Assembly (NCBI RefSeq): GCF_004214835.1
Contig: NZ_PIQJ01000002.1
Coordinates: 186,001-250,000, forward strand
DNA length: 64,000 nt
From: Pseudidiomarina tainanensis
GTDB lineage: Bacteria > Pseudomonadota > Gammaproteobacteria > Enterobacterales > Alteromonadaceae
Direction: 5' to 3'
Shown here: positions 54,078 through 63,852 of the stretch, piece after piece
Layout of the letters: each line of letters starts with the position of its first letter
Position numbering within the stretch: position 1 is the stretch's first letter
Notes under the pieces: generated by a model
Database searches by the model: none
The model's input: only the letters and a program-made list of their open reading frames with translations
Told to the model about the DNA's origin: nothing
Translations under genes and position numbers: made by a program

Positions 54078-54632
54078 TTAATTCCAGTTCCAAATTTGGC
54101 AACCGCGGATATTTGCGCGTTGCAATTTATGGCGATCGGTCTCGGCAGCACGACGGCCTTCGTAAGGGCCAAGAATCACGCGGTGCCATACACCATTGCT
54201 ACCGTCGGTGGTGCGAATTTGTGCTTCTAAGCCAATCATTGCGATCATCGCACGCATTTCTTCAGCGTCGCTGATATTACGGAACGAGCCACATTGCATG
54301 AGTTTCGGTGGCCCCACTTCACGCTCAGGCACATCGACAATCACTTCTTGGTTTTCCAATTCTTCGATATATTGCCAGCGCTCTTCCGGCTTTTCTGGCA
54401 AAGGTTCGGCAACCGGTTGTGGTTGTGCTTGCGGCACTTCTACCGGGGTTGTTTGCGCAGGCGACTGCTCTGATTTACCGGCAATGCTTACCAATAACCA
54501 CACAAAAGCAGCCACCAAGGCGACCGCGAGCAATACCACCCACCATGAGACCGCGGGCTTTTTCGCGGCCTTTTTATTAGGCTTTCTTGGCGGGGTGCGT
54601 TTGGCCGGACGCTTTCGGTTTGCGTAATCCAT
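54078..54632 (-). CDS. FtsN-like SPOR-domain membrane protein
   Basis: A 184-residue bitopic inner-membrane protein: a basic cytosolic N-terminus (KRPAKRTPPRKPNKKAAKKP), one TM at about 29-50 and a Pro/Gln/Glu-rich periplasmic linker. A C-terminal SPOR domain (about 108-184; PPKLMQCGSFRNISDAEEMRAM, GVWHRVILGPYEGRRAAE) binds denuded septal peptidoglycan. Position between argS and hslV matches ftsN in E. coli-like genomes, but the protein is shorter than E. coli FtsN (319). It follows argS by two bases. Confidence 0.88.
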   Translation of the reverse strand: MDYANRKRPAKRTPPRKPNKKAAKKPAVSWWVVLLAVALVAAFVWLLVSIAGKSEQSPAQTTPVEVPQAQPQPVAEPLPEKPEERWQYIEELENQEVIVDVPEREVGPPKLMQCGSFRNISDAEEMRAMIAMIGLEAQIRTTDGSNGVWHRVILGPYEGRRAAETDRHKLQRANIRGCQIWNWN

Positions 54633-54634
54633 AA

Positions 54635-56377
54635 TTACATCTTCTCAAGCGTCGGAATGCCGAGCAATTCTAAGCCTTGACGTAGCGTTTTCGCGGTCAA
54701 TGCAGCCAGCTTTAAGCGGCTTTGACGTACGCTATCATCTTCGGTTTGCAGAATTGGACAGGCTTCATAGAAACTTGAGAATGCGCCAGCCACATCGTAG
54801 AGGTAACCACATAAAAAGTGCGGCATCGCTTTATCGGCAACGCTATGAACTACTTCATTAAAGCGAACGAGTGTATTCGCAAGATTAATTTCACGTTCGT
54901 CTTTAAGAACAAACGGCGCATCAATCTGGTCAGGGTTCACACCGGCTTTACTAAACACACTATTCACCCGCGTGTAGGCATACAATAAGTATGGTGCGGT
55001 GTTGCCCTCAAAGCTCAACATGGTGTCCCAATCGAAGATGTAGTCGCTGGTACGGTTTTTCGATAAATCAGCGTATTTGACTGAGCTGATACCCACGACT
55101 TTTGCGACATGCGCCTGCTCTTCTTCGGTGAGTGCGCCATTTTTCTGTTGCACTAACTCAAGTGCACGCTTTTCAGCTTCATCGAGTAAATCAGCCAGCT
55201 TGGTAACACCGCCATCGCGACTCTTGTACGGGCGTCCGTCTTTGCCCATTACCGTACCAAAGCCGTAGTGGTCCATTTGCAAATCTTCACGAGCAAAACC
55301 AGCTTTACGAGCTAAGGTGAAAATTTGTTGGAAGTGCAAGCTTTGGCGTTGGTCAACGAAGTACATCAAATGATCGCCTTTGAGCACATTTTGACGATAG
55401 CGCACGGCAGCTAAATCGGTGGTGGCATATAAATATCCGCCGCCAGATTTCTGCACGATCACTGGCAATGGCTCGCCATCTTTGTTTTTGAATTCATCAA
55501 GGAATACGCACTGTGCGCCTTGGTCTTCAACCAATAAACCTTGCTCGCGAAGGTCTGCAACCACTTGCGCTAAATCATCATTATAAGCACTTTCTGCCAT
55601 CACATCGGCGCGCGTGAGTTTCACACCCAAACGGTCGTAAACTTCCTGACAGTGGCTCAGTGACACATCAATAAACTGTTGCCATAACTGACGACACTTT
55701 GGTTCACCCGACTGCAACGCAACGACTAATTCACGCGCACGCTTGGCGAATTCCTCACTCTCGTCAAAGCGCTTTTTCGCCGCTTTGTAGAAAGTTTCTA
55801 GGTTGCTTAGCTCCATGTCCAGCTCGTCATTATTGAGCTCTTCCATGTGCGCCAGCAACATACCAAATTGCGTGCCCCAGTCACCCACATGGTTTTGGCG
55901 AATCACGTTATGACCAAGCAACTCTTCAACGCGAGCAACAGCGTCACCAATAATGGCAGAGCGTAAATGGCCCACATGCATTTCTTTCGCGAGGTTTGGT
56001 GACGAATAGTCAATCACCACCGTTTGTGTTTTTGCCGCTGGCTCAATACCCACTTGGCTATCGCGATAAGCACGCTCAAGCTGATCCAATAACTGTTGCT
56101 GGCTAATCGTAAAGTTAATAAAACCTGGGCCTGCAATGTCGCACTTCGCGAGCAGTTGGTTGTCTGGAATAGCGGCAATAATCGCTTCTGCCAACGCACG
56201 CGGGTTCATCTGAGCTGGCTTCGCCAACATCATCGCTAAGTTCGTTGCGAAATCCCCATGACTTTTGTCGCGCGGACGGTCCAACTGAATACGTGGCTGT
56301 ACGTCGGCCGGCAAAGTACCTTGTTGTTGCAGGGTCGCCACGGCGGCGCCAAGGAGGGATTCCAACTGTTCTTTCAT
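54635..56377 (-). CDS. argS: Arginyl-tRNA synthetase
   Basis: A 580-residue class I synthetase charging tRNA-Arg. The HIGH-type motif is in [18 protein letters not shown] (near 120-135), with tRNA-binding N-terminal domain about 1-110. The class signature region [12 protein letters not shown] follows (near 385), and the anticodon-binding DALR domain covers about 460-580. It is probably cotranscribed with the downstream SPOR gene. The upstream spacer to priA contains a dispersed heptad repeat. Confidence 0.97.
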   Translation of the reverse strand: MKEQLESLLGAAVATLQQQGTLPADVQPRIQLDRPRDKSHGDFATNLAMMLAKPAQMNPRALAEAIIAAIPDNQLLAKCDIAGPGFINFTISQQQLLDQLERAYRDSQVGIEPAAKTQTVVIDYSSPNLAKEMHVGHLRSAIIGDAVARVEELLGHNVIRQNHVGDWGTQFGMLLAHMEELNNDELDMELSNLETFYKAAKKRFDESEEFAKRARELVVALQSGEPKCRQLWQQFIDVSLSHCQEVYDRLGVKLTRADVMAESAYNDDLAQVVADLREQGLLVEDQGAQCVFLDEFKNKDGEPLPVIVQKSGGGYLYATTDLAAVRYRQNVLKGDHLMYFVDQRQSLHFQQIFTLARKAGFAREDLQMDHYGFGTVMGKDGRPYKSRDGGVTKLADLLDEAEKRALELVQQKNGALTEEEQAHVAKVVGISSVKYADLSKNRTSDYIFDWDTMLSFEGNTAPYLLYAYTRVNSVFSKAGVNPDQIDAPFVLKDEREINLANTLVRFNEVVHSVADKAMPHFLCGYLYDVAGAFSSFYEACPILQTEDDSVRQSRLKLAALTAKTLRQGLELLGIPTLEKM

Positions 56378-56384
56378 GAATAAA

Positions 56385-56485
56385 AAACCTTAAAGCGATA
56401 TTAGCTATTGGATATTAGATATTAGTAAGAGCGCTGCAGTCGTTTTTAGCTAATATCTGATAGCTAACGGCTAATAGCGCATTTG
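56385..56485. repeat. Dispersed heptad repeat, hairpin form, copy A
   Basis: GATATTAGCTATTGGATATT followed by AGATATTAG (from about 56397) is answered by the inverse AGCTAATATCTGATAGCTAA and CGGCTAATAG (about 56437-56478), separated by AAGAGCGCTGCAGTCGTTTT-like sequence. The two arms can form a long imperfect stem in the argS-priA spacer. Confidence 0.75.
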
Positions 56486-56511
56486 TTCTTTATTTTATCT
56501 GCTTTTGGCGG

Positions 56512-58686
56512 CTAACTGAAGTCTTGTGGATCGATGTCGAGCGACCAACGCACTTTTCGTAACTGCGGCAATTTTTCTAATTGCGGTAAAACATAGCGTA
56601 ATAGCTGCGCGCGCATCGCGCGTTGTTGCGTTTGAATCAATAATTGATAGCGATAGCGCCCGGCCCGACGCTCCATAACGGCTGGGATTGGGCCCAATAC
56701 AATCACGTCATCGCGCTGCGGAAATAATGCAGCGATAGCTTCAAGCGCCGCAATAACTGCTTCGGCATTGTTGGCTTCAGCTCGGAACAATGCGTGCTGA
56801 CTAAACGGCGGTAAATGCGTCAGTTGGCGTTCACGTAACGCTGTTTGTGCAAAATGCCCATAACCGTTATTAATTAAATCTTGAATTAACTCGTGTTCAG
56901 GGTGATGCGTTTGCAGAACTACCGTGCCGGGTTTGCTCGCGCGCCCGGCACGCCCTGCTACCTGAGTAAACATCTGGCCAAGACGTTCAGCGGCGCGAAA
57001 GTCGGCACTGTATAGAGCGCCATCCACATCCAACAATGCCGCCAAGGTGACATCGGGAAAATGATGACCTTTGGCAAGCATTTGCGTGCCAACTAAAATC
57101 GGATACTTGTTGTCATGCGCATCTTGCAAATGCTGTTGCAAGCTACCTTTTTTACGCGTGCTGTCGCGATCGATCCGTAACACCGGATAATCCGGAAATT
57201 GCTCTTGTAGCAACTGTTCAAGTTGCTCTGTCCCCACGCCTCGGCCAATCAGCTGCGTTGAGCCACAGTCGTGACACTGTTTAGGTATGGGTTGCTGCGC
57301 GCCACAATGGTGACACTGCAACTGTCGACTACCTTGATGCACCGTGTAATAAGCATCACAGCGACGGCATTGCGCCAGCCAGCCACACTCGTGACAAAGT
57401 AGCGCGGGCGCAAACCCGCGACGGTTCAAAAATAATAAGACTTGCTGGCCAGCTTCGAGATGTTCCCGCATTAAACTCAGTAGTGGCTGCGACAAGCCGG
57501 CCTTCAATGGCAAGTTTTTGATATCCATCACCACATGCCGTGCCGATTTGGCTTGGCCAGCTCGCCTACTTAACTGCAAGTGCGCATAACGCTTATTCAA
57601 AGCATTATTGAGCGTTTCAAACGATGGTGTCGCCGAACCAAGAATCACCGGCACCTGCTCTTCATGGCCGCGCATGACGGCGATATCGCGCGCATGATAA
57701 CGAAAACCATCTTGCTGCTTTAACGAGCCATCGTGCTCCTCGTCAACGATGATCATGCCGAGCGCTTTGCAGGGCGTAAAAATCGCTGAGCGCGTACCAA
57801 TAATAATTGCGGCACTGCCGGCGCGAGCGTCGAGCCAAGCGTCGAGGCGCTCTCTGTCGGTCAACGCTGAATGCAGCATGACAATCGGCACATCGAAGCG
57901 CTGTTGGAAACGCTTGAGGGTTTGTGGCGTCAAGCCGATTTCGGGTACCAACATCAGTACTTGCTGACCACGACGTAAAACATCTGCCATTGCCTGCAAA
58001 TACACTTCCGTTTTACCGCTGCCAGTGACCCCTTCGAGCAAATAAGTCTGTTGTTTTTTTGCCGCACCGATTGCTGCTACCGCAAGCGCTTGTTCGGGGT
58101 TCAATTGTAGCGGCTCTGCGGCTATTTTCAGTGACCACGACTGTACTGGCGCTGGTATATGCTCAACAGCTTCAACCCAACCTTTTTCTTGCAACGCTTT
58201 AAGCGCTGAAGGCGAAAACTCTTGCATGCGAATATCACGGCTGAGTAATGGCTTTTGCTGTAATGCCGCTAGCAAACGTTGCTGCTGTAATGCACGTTTC
58301 AAGTCATTCGGTGATTGTTGCGCACCTTGCTCGGTCACTTGATAGCGCGTCGTTGCCTGATAGCTCGCCCGTTCCCCCTGGCGTAACAACACTGGCATCG
58401 CATTTTGCATGACATCACCAAGCGGGTGATGATAATAATCCGCCGCCCACTCTAGTATTCGCCACAACGGCTGCGGCCAGAGTGGCTCGTCATCAATAAT
58501 CTCAAGCACCGCTTTGCGCTGAAAGCTATCATCAGGCGCTAATGCCTGCCCCAGACACACACCAACCAACTCGCGATTACCAAACGGCACGCGCACACGC
58601 ACGCCTACTGCGGGCAGTTGCTCGCAGTCGTAGTCAAATAGGCGTGGTAGGGGTACCGGTAGTGCGGTCTGGATTATTGTCGTCAT
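56512..58686 (-). CDS. priA: Primosomal replication protein N' (PriA helicase)
   Basis: A 724-residue PriA that restarts stalled replication forks. The N-terminal DNA-binding domain (about 1-105) is followed by helicase motifs GVTGSGKTEVYL (Walker A near 219) and IIVDEEHDGSLKQQ (DEAH-type near 312). Zinc-finger insertion CHECGWLAQCRRCDAYYT and CHHCGAQQPIPKQCHDCG follow with eight Cys (about 425-475). LVGTQMLAKGHHFPDV and QVAGRAGRA complete the helicase core. It is flanked on both sides by the heptad repeats. Confidence 0.97.
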   Translation of the reverse strand: MTTIIQTALPVPLPRLFDYDCEQLPAVGVRVRVPFGNRELVGVCLGQALAPDDSFQRKAVLEIIDDEPLWPQPLWRILEWAADYYHHPLGDVMQNAMPVLLRQGERASYQATTRYQVTEQGAQQSPNDLKRALQQQRLLAALQQKPLLSRDIRMQEFSPSALKALQEKGWVEAVEHIPAPVQSWSLKIAAEPLQLNPEQALAVAAIGAAKKQQTYLLEGVTGSGKTEVYLQAMADVLRRGQQVLMLVPEIGLTPQTLKRFQQRFDVPIVMLHSALTDRERLDAWLDARAGSAAIIIGTRSAIFTPCKALGMIIVDEEHDGSLKQQDGFRYHARDIAVMRGHEEQVPVILGSATPSFETLNNALNKRYAHLQLSRRAGQAKSARHVVMDIKNLPLKAGLSQPLLSLMREHLEAGQQVLLFLNRRGFAPALLCHECGWLAQCRRCDAYYTVHQGSRQLQCHHCGAQQPIPKQCHDCGSTQLIGRGVGTEQLEQLLQEQFPDYPVLRIDRDSTRKKGSLQQHLQDAHDNKYPILVGTQMLAKGHHFPDVTLAALLDVDGALYSADFRAAERLGQMFTQVAGRAGRASKPGTVVLQTHHPEHELIQDLINNGYGHFAQTALRERQLTHLPPFSQHALFRAEANNAEAVIAALEAIAALFPQRDDVIVLGPIPAVMERRAGRYRYQLLIQTQQRAMRAQLLRYVLPQLEKLPQLRKVRWSLDIDPQDFS

Positions 58687-58712
58687 ACCGCAAAGTGTAA
58701 CTTGAAAGTGAA

Positions 58713-59003
58713 GATATTAGCTATTGGATATTAGATATTAGAAAAGCAAGAACGATATTAGCTGTTAGATATTAGATATTAGAAAAGCAAGAACGATATT
58801 AGCTGTTGGATATTAGATATTAGAAAAGCAAGAACGATATTAGCTGTTAGATATTAGATATTAGAAAAGCAAGAACGATATTAGCTGTTAGATATTAGAT
58901 ATTAGAAAAGCAAGAACGATATTAGCTGTTAGATATTAGATATTAGATAAAACACAAATACCCGATACATCAGCTCTAATATCTAATATCTAACAGCTAA
59001 TAT
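58713..59003. repeat. 41-bp tandem repeat array with one inverted end, copy B
   Basis: A 41-bp unit, GATATTAGCTGTTAGATATT then AGATATTAGAAAAGCAAGAA and a C, is repeated five times with period 41 from 58713, plus a partial sixth to about 58946. The first copy reads CTATTGG instead of CTGTTAG. At 58974-59003 one inverted copy lies (CTAATATCTAATATCTAACA and GCTAATATCG), so the array can fold against it. Within the unit the period is seven (GATATTA, GCTGTTA, GATATTA, GATATTA). It fills the 328-bp priA-maeB spacer; no gene is seen there. Confidence 0.9.
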
Positions 59004-59014
59004 CGCCTTTGCTT

Positions 59015-60259
59015 TTATTCAGTCATGTAATTCTTTGGGAGTTCGATGCGGGCGGCGCCTGACGCGACCGCAGCTTCAGCAACCGCTTTCGATACTCGGG
59101 TGCGCAAACGCGGATCTAATGGTTTTGGAATAATGTAATCGACGCCGAATTCGAGCTTATCGATGCCTGCTGCTTTGAGTACCGACTCGGGTACCGGCTC
59201 CTTGGCAAGCTGGCGGATGGCTTCAACAGCGGCGAGTTTCATCTCATCGTTGATGGCCTTGGCGCGTACATCAAGAGCACCCCGGAAAATAAACGGGAAG
59301 CACAGCACGTTATTGACTTGGTTCGGATAATCAGAGCGTCCCGTCGCCATAATGAGGTCATCGCGCACAGCCAAAGCAAGCTCCGGCTTAATTTCAGGGT
59401 CTGGGTTAGAACACGCAAACACAATTGGCTTTTCAGCCATCAATTTTAGTGCATCTGGTGACAATAGATTCGGCCCTGATACGCCAACGAACACATCCGC
59501 TTCGGTAATAACTTCTTCAAGCGTGCGTTTGTCCGTGTTATTCGCAAACAGTGCCTTGTATTCATTCAAGTCTTCACGGCGCGTATGAATCACGCCTTTG
59601 GAATCGAGCATATAGATGTGCTCACGTTGAGCACCGCACTTAATGAGCAATTCCATGCAGGCGATTGCTGCTGCGCCAGCACCTAAACAAACGATTTGCG
59701 CTTTGCGTAAGTCTTTTCCTTGAATTTCTAAAGCATTGAGTAAGCCGGCTGCTGTTACGATAGCTGTGCCGTGCTGATCATCATGGAAAATAGGCACTTC
59801 GCAGCGTTCAATCAACGCTTGCTCTATTTCGAAACATTCTGGTGCTTTGATATCTTCTAAGTTTACGCCACCAAAACTGTCGGCGATATTGGCTACCGTG
59901 TTGATAAAATCTTGCGTGGTACGATGCGTCACTTCGATATCAATAGAATCGAGGCCGGCAAAACGTTTGAACAACAATGCCTTGCCTTCCATCACTGGCT
60001 TCGATGCCATGGGGCCTAAATTTCCGAGGCCTAAGATAGCGGTACCGTTAGAAATCACTGCGACCATGTTGCCTTTAGCCGTGTACTTGTAAACATCATC
60101 TGGATTTTCCGCAATTGCGCGCACCGGTTCAGCGACCCCCGGACTATACGCCAACGCTAAATCCTTGCTGGTTTCGGCTGGCTTGGTCAGCTCAATGCTG
60201 ATTTTCCCTGGCGTTGGGTAGGCATGATAATCCAAAGCTTGTTTGCGGAAATCGCTCAT
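59015..60259 (-). CDS. maeB: NAD(P)-dependent malic enzyme, single-domain form
   Basis: A 414-residue oxaloacetate-decarboxylating malic enzyme. The ATG at 60259 (MSDFRKQALDYHAYPTPGKI) is the conserved start; the frame extends to 60328 without conserved sequence. Motifs are LAYSPGVAEP near 38, NGTAILGLGNLGP near 72, IFHDDQHGTAIVTAAGLLNAL near 160, the NAD-binding VCLGAGAAAIACMELL near 192 and FACSNPDPEI near 285. It lacks the C-terminal phosphotransacetylase-like domain of the 759-residue E. coli MaeB. Reaction: malate to pyruvate and CO2. Confidence 0.93.
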   Translation of the reverse strand: MSDFRKQALDYHAYPTPGKISIELTKPAETSKDLALAYSPGVAEPVRAIAENPDDVYKYTAKGNMVAVISNGTAILGLGNLGPMASKPVMEGKALLFKRFAGLDSIDIEVTHRTTQDFINTVANIADSFGGVNLEDIKAPECFEIEQALIERCEVPIFHDDQHGTAIVTAAGLLNALEIQGKDLRKAQIVCLGAGAAAIACMELLIKCGAQREHIYMLDSKGVIHTRREDLNEYKALFANNTDKRTLEEVITEADVFVGVSGPNLLSPDALKLMAEKPIVFACSNPDPEIKPELALAVRDDLIMATGRSDYPNQVNNVLCFPFIFRGALDVRAKAINDEMKLAAVEAIRQLAKEPVPESVLKAAGIDKLEFGVDYIIPKPLDPRLRTRVSKAVAEAAVASGAARIELPKNYMTE

Positions 60260-60472
60260 AAGTACGTGTACCTGATTCGAAATAAAGAAAATAACGACTG
60301 TGAATAGTGCCATTGTAGAGTGAATCAATGCAACAACACATCTTACCTGATGCTCAATTTACTATAAGCAAATGGTAACCTTCACAGACGAAGAAGAATT
60401 TAGAGTTGTTTAAATTGACACCATCGTTTTTTTCAATGGTAGCGCGGCATTGCGCCGAAGCGGAAAATAAAA

Positions 60473-60494
60473 AAGGCGCCTTCTGGCGCCTTTT
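60473..60494 (-). terminator. Rho-independent terminator after rpmE
   Basis: On the minus strand GGCGCC-AGAA-GGCGCC is followed by TTTTTTATTTT, 33 bases after the rpmE stop. AAAA on the other side makes it usable in both directions. Confidence 0.85.
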
Positions 60495-60527
60495 CTAAAA
60501 TATCGTGCAGAAATGTCCAAAACTGGA

Positions 60528-60743
60528 TTACTTCTTGCCACCCAACATGTTGAAACGCTTGTTGAATTTCTCGATACGACCGCCAGTGTCCATAATACGC
60601 TGCTTACCAGTGTAGAACGGGTGACACTCTGAACATACGTCCAAGTGTAGCTCGCCGCCTTTCGTTGAGTGAGTCACAAAAGAGTGACCGCAAGAGCATG
60701 ATACTTTCAGCTCTGAATATTCTGGGTGAATACCTTGTTTCAT
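60528..60743 (-). CDS. rpmE: 50S ribosomal protein L31, zinc-binding type
   Basis: A 71-residue L31 of the C+ type. Four Cys are present in the motifs [15 protein letters not shown] and [15 protein letters not shown], a zinc ribbon. This type is replaced by a Cys-free paralogue (rpmE2) under zinc limitation in many bacteria, but no such copy is in the window. A GAGGTAACC leader provides the ribosome-binding site. It is followed by a terminator. Confidence 0.97.
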   Translation of the reverse strand: MKQGIHPEYSELKVSCSCGHSFVTHSTKGGELHLDVCSECHPFYTGKQRIMDTGGRIEKFNKRFNMLGGKK

Positions 60744-60884
60744 GGGGTTACCTCGTTAGGCTGCATCGCCACCCGACCCGAAGTCGAGCACCACGCAAAT
60801 TACTGTTTCAAAAAAGCGCTGATTTATTAATCAACGCGACAAATTAGGGCGCGAATTATAAGCGCCAAGCCCCTCAAGATCAAG

Positions 60885-61017
60885 AGCGCTATTAGCTATT
60901 GGATATTAGATATTAGCGAAAACTTTTAGAGCAGGGATATTAGCCTTTAGATATTGGATATTAGTGAGAACCCGAAAGCGTGGCTCCAATATCTAATAAC
61001 CAATAGCTAATATCTAA
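60885..61017. repeat. Dispersed heptad repeat, hairpin form, copy C
   Basis: Two direct modules, GCTATTAGCTATTGGATATT with AGATATTAG and GATATTAGCCTTTAGATATT with GGATATTAG, are answered by the inverse CCAATATCTAATAACCAATA and GCTAATATCTAAC. The layout matches copies A and B. It occupies much of the 364-bp rpmE-argC spacer, whose remainder holds the ArgR boxes. Confidence 0.8.
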
Positions 61018-61044
61018 CTTGTTTTTACATTTTTATTCTTGTTT

Positions 61045-61080
61045 TGTGCATTTTTATGCATTATTATTTATTCATCTTTT
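61045..61080. promoter_or_regulatory. Tandem ArgR boxes upstream of argCBFG
   Basis: TGTGCATTTTTATGCATT (61045-61062) and ATTATTTATTCATCTT (about 61065-61080) resemble the 18-bp ArgR box (WNTGAATWWWWATTCANW) and are about three bases apart, the usual hexamer-binding arrangement. The operon is therefore probably repressed by arginine. Confidence 0.7.
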
Positions 61081-61107
61081 GGGTCTTATTAGAGCAAGTG
61101 AGTTTGT

Positions 61108-62130
61108 TTGGTGGAGCACGTTAAATCAATCCCATGCGCGGTTTTTGGAGCGAGCGGCTATAGTGGCGTTGAGCTCGTGTTGCTGTTGCATAACCATCCA
61201 CATTTCTCGCTTGAATATGCTTTTTCTTCCAGCGCACGTGAAGATGCAGAGCCAATTGCTAGTTTGTATCCCCAATTAGCGGGACAGCTCGATGTTATTC
61301 TGCAACCTTGGCACTCGGATTTGCTGAGTCAGCTGGCGCAGCAAGTTCGAGTGGTTTTTTTAGCGCTACCGCATGAGGCCAGTGCGGCAATTGCACCAGC
61401 GTTGATCAACGCTGGGTTAGTGGTATTTGATTTGTCAGGTGCATTTCGGCTTCGTGACTCATCAGCACACTTTCAGGCTTATGGTTTCGCACGGCCCGAT
61501 GACTTACCCACTGAGATCCCTTATGGCTTGGCCGAGTGGACGACGCTGATTGGCACCGAGCAACTCATTGCAGTGCCAGGCTGTTATCCAACTGTTTCCA
61601 GCTTGGCGTTAAAACCAGTGATGTCACTTATAGATGGTGTGCCAATGGTTAACGCTGTGAGTGGTGTTTCTGGAGCTGGCCGCAAAGCCGCGAGTCATAC
61701 CAGCTTTTGTGAAGTGAGCTTAGCCGCGTATGGCGTTGCAACACATCGCCACCAGCCAGAAATTGCCCAAGCGATCGGTCGGGACGTTATTTTTGTGCCG
61801 CATTTGGGCAATTTCAAACGCGGGATATTAGCGACAATTTATGCCCCCCTTAGGTCAGGTGTTTCGCAAGCAGCTGTCGATAAGGCCTATCAGCAGGCCT
61901 ATGCCGCAGAACCGCTCGTTCGGCTATGCCAGCAACCACCGGCAATTAAAAATGTTGTCGGCACAGCTTTTTGCGACATTCACGCCGTCGTGCATCAGAA
62001 TCATCTGATTATCTGTGCCGCTATCGATAATTTGTTGAAAGGCGCAGCTGCCCAAGCGGTGCAGTTGGCCAATCAGTATTTTGATTTTGCGCCAGCACTC
62101 GGACTACAACAACGCGGAGGCGTCGTATGA
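61108..62130 (+). CDS. argC: N-acetyl-gamma-glutamyl-phosphate reductase
   Basis: A 340-residue enzyme, third step of arginine synthesis. The Rossmann motif VFGASGYSGVEL lies near 12-23 and the catalytic Cys in AVPGCYPTVSSLAL near 152-160, with GVSGAGRKA near 187. The start is either TTG 61108 or GTG 61111 (VEHVKSIP); no ATG is available and the ribosome-binding site is weak. First gene of argC-argB-argF-argG; its stop overlaps argB (ATGA). Confidence 0.95.
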   Translation: MVEHVKSIPCAVFGASGYSGVELVLLLHNHPHFSLEYAFSSSAREDAEPIASLYPQLAGQLDVILQPWHSDLLSQLAQQVRVVFLALPHEASAAIAPALINAGLVVFDLSGAFRLRDSSAHFQAYGFARPDDLPTEIPYGLAEWTTLIGTEQLIAVPGCYPTVSSLALKPVMSLIDGVPMVNAVSGVSGAGRKAASHTSFCEVSLAAYGVATHRHQPEIAQAIGRDVIFVPHLGNFKRGILATIYAPLRSGVSQAAVDKAYQQAYAAEPLVRLCQQPPAIKNVVGTAFCDIHAVVHQNHLIICAAIDNLLKGAAAQAVQLANQYFDFAPALGLQQRGGVV

Positions 62131-62894
62131 CATCGCCTCTCGTTATAAAGCTCGGCGGGCGGGTATTACAAAGCGCCAGCAATTTAGAACGGTTACTGAA
62201 GACGGTTCAGCAACTAGCGTTGTTGCGCCCTTTAATTTTAGTGCATGGCGGTGGCGATCAAGTTGAAGCGTTGCTGTTGCAACTTGGCCACACCAGTTTA
62301 AAAGTGGATGGCCAGCGGATTACTCCAGCAGTACAGATGCCCATTGTGGCTGGTGTTTTGGCCGGTGACGTGAACACCCAACTGGTCGCGCTTGCCCAAC
62401 AACATCAATTGAATGCGGTTGGTTTAACTCTGGCTGCAGGTCACAGTATTGCTTGTGACATTGACGCCAATCGCGGCGCTGTTGGCATTCCAAAACCAAA
62501 CAATGCCAAGCTTTTGCAAGTGTTACTCGATCAAAACTTTTTACCGATTTTGAGCTCAATTGGCGCCAGTGACAGCGGTGAGCGTTTAAATGTGAATGCT
62601 GACTTAGCCGCTGCTGCCGTTGCTCAATTGATGCATGCAGATTTAATTCTACTCACCGACGTGCCCGGCATTTTGGACAAGAACGGTAATCTCATCGAAA
62701 CCATCCTCGCTGACGAAGCGGATGCCCTCATTGCTGACGGCACCGTGCGCGACGGCATGTTGGTCAAACTCAACGCAGCCGTGCAAGCGGCACGTGCCTC
62801 GCGACGAAGTATCGCGGTGGCCGGCTGGCAAGACGCCAAAGCGCTTACCCGATTGGCAAGGGGTGAAGCAGCCGGAACCCGCATCCGTCTTTAA
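62127..62894 (+). CDS. argB: Acetylglutamate kinase
   Basis: A 255-residue amino-acid-kinase-fold enzyme phosphorylating N-acetylglutamate. Motifs are VIKLGGRVLQ at the N-terminus, LVHGGGDQVEALL near 38, NVNADLAAAAVAQLM near 152 and LLTDVPGILDKNGN near 175. Length matches E. coli ArgB (258). Overlaps argC by four bases. Confidence 0.96.
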   Translation: MTSPLVIKLGGRVLQSASNLERLLKTVQQLALLRPLILVHGGGDQVEALLLQLGHTSLKVDGQRITPAVQMPIVAGVLAGDVNTQLVALAQQHQLNAVGLTLAAGHSIACDIDANRGAVGIPKPNNAKLLQVLLDQNFLPILSSIGASDSGERLNVNADLAAAAVAQLMHADLILLTDVPGILDKNGNLIETILADEADALIADGTVRDGMLVKLNAAVQAARASRRSIAVAGWQDAKALTRLARGEAAGTRIRL

Positions 62895-62937
62895 TTGCCA
62901 CGCAATTTTTGATTTTTAGTTGTAGGTAACAACATCC

Positions 62938-63852
62938 ATGAATGATTTATTAGAAATGCCGGCATTAAGCCCGCAACAAACCACTGATTTATTGCAGTTG
63001 GCGCAAACCATCAAACAGCGCCCAACGGCTTGGTCAACTTATTTGCAGGGCAAAAGTATTGCACTGTTGTTCGAGAAGCCATCGTTGCGTACGCGCGCTA
63101 GTTTCGCCGCAGGTATTCACCGTTTAGGTGGTCATAGTATTTATCTCGATGCGCAGAATTTAATTGGTGAGCGTGAGCCAGCCACGGATGTCGGTGCCAA
63201 CTTGGCGCTTTGGCATGATGCTATTGTGGCGCGGGTTTACTCGCAAAATACGTTGAATGATCTGGCAATAGCTTCCGATAAGCCGGTTGTGAATGCTCTG
63301 AGTGATACCTGTCACCCATGCCAAGCGCTCGCCGACTTGTTGACCTTGCAAGAACAATTGGGCGACTTAAGCCACGTACACCTTACCTACATTGGTGATG
63401 GCAACAATGTTTGCCAAGCGCTGATGGCCGGTGCTGCGCGCACGGGTATGCATATGCAGGTGGTGACGCCAGAAGGCTATGCGCCCGATGCTGAGTTAAC
63501 TGCGGTAGCCCAGCAACAAGCAGCACAAACCGGTGGTTCCATTACCGTGCTGCACGATTTAACACAACTGCAACCAACCGATGCTATTTATACCGACACT
63601 TGGTTCTCGATGGGGCAAAACCGCGATAACAATGCGGTGATGCATGACTTCGCACCATACCAAGTGAACAGCGATTTGATGAAGCGCCTTGGCGCGAAGT
63701 ATTTTATGCATTGCCTACCAGCGTATCGCGGCCGCGAAGTCACTGCGGAAGTGATTGATAGCCCGCAAAGCTTGGTACTCAAGCAAGCTGAAAACCGTTT
63801 ACACGCGCAAAACGCCATTTTAGTTAAATTATTTGAAGGAGCTCACGCATGA
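62938..63852 (+). CDS. argF: Ornithine carbamoyltransferase
   Basis: A 304-residue carbamoyltransferase making citrulline. The carbamoyl-phosphate motif reads [10 protein letters not shown] (near 46-55), a SLRTR variant of the usual STRTR. Other motifs are [17 protein letters not shown] near 124, DTWFSMGQ near 221 and [12 protein letters not shown] near 260. Position between argB and argG supports ornithine rather than aspartate as substrate; SLRTR should be checked against acetylornithine-specific relatives. Its stop overlaps argG. Confidence 0.92.
   Translation: MNDLLEMPALSPQQTTDLLQLAQTIKQRPTAWSTYLQGKSIALLFEKPSLRTRASFAAGIHRLGGHSIYLDAQNLIGEREPATDVGANLALWHDAIVARVYSQNTLNDLAIASDKPVVNALSDTCHPCQALADLLTLQEQLGDLSHVHLTYIGDGNNVCQALMAGAARTGMHMQVVTPEGYAPDAELTAVAQQQAAQTGGSITVLHDLTQLQPTDAIYTDTWFSMGQNRDNNAVMHDFAPYQVNSDLMKRLGAKYFMHCLPAYRGREVTAEVIDSPQSLVLKQAENRLHAQNAILVKLFEGAHA

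Noticed and set aside
58713-58946. CRISPR array
   Set aside because: Regular 41-bp period, but the whole unit repeats with no unique spacers and no cas genes are present.
61019-61279. 86-residue gene upstream of and overlapping argC
   Set aside because: It runs through the ArgR boxes and argC in another frame, with Cys/His/Leu-rich composition and no independent support.
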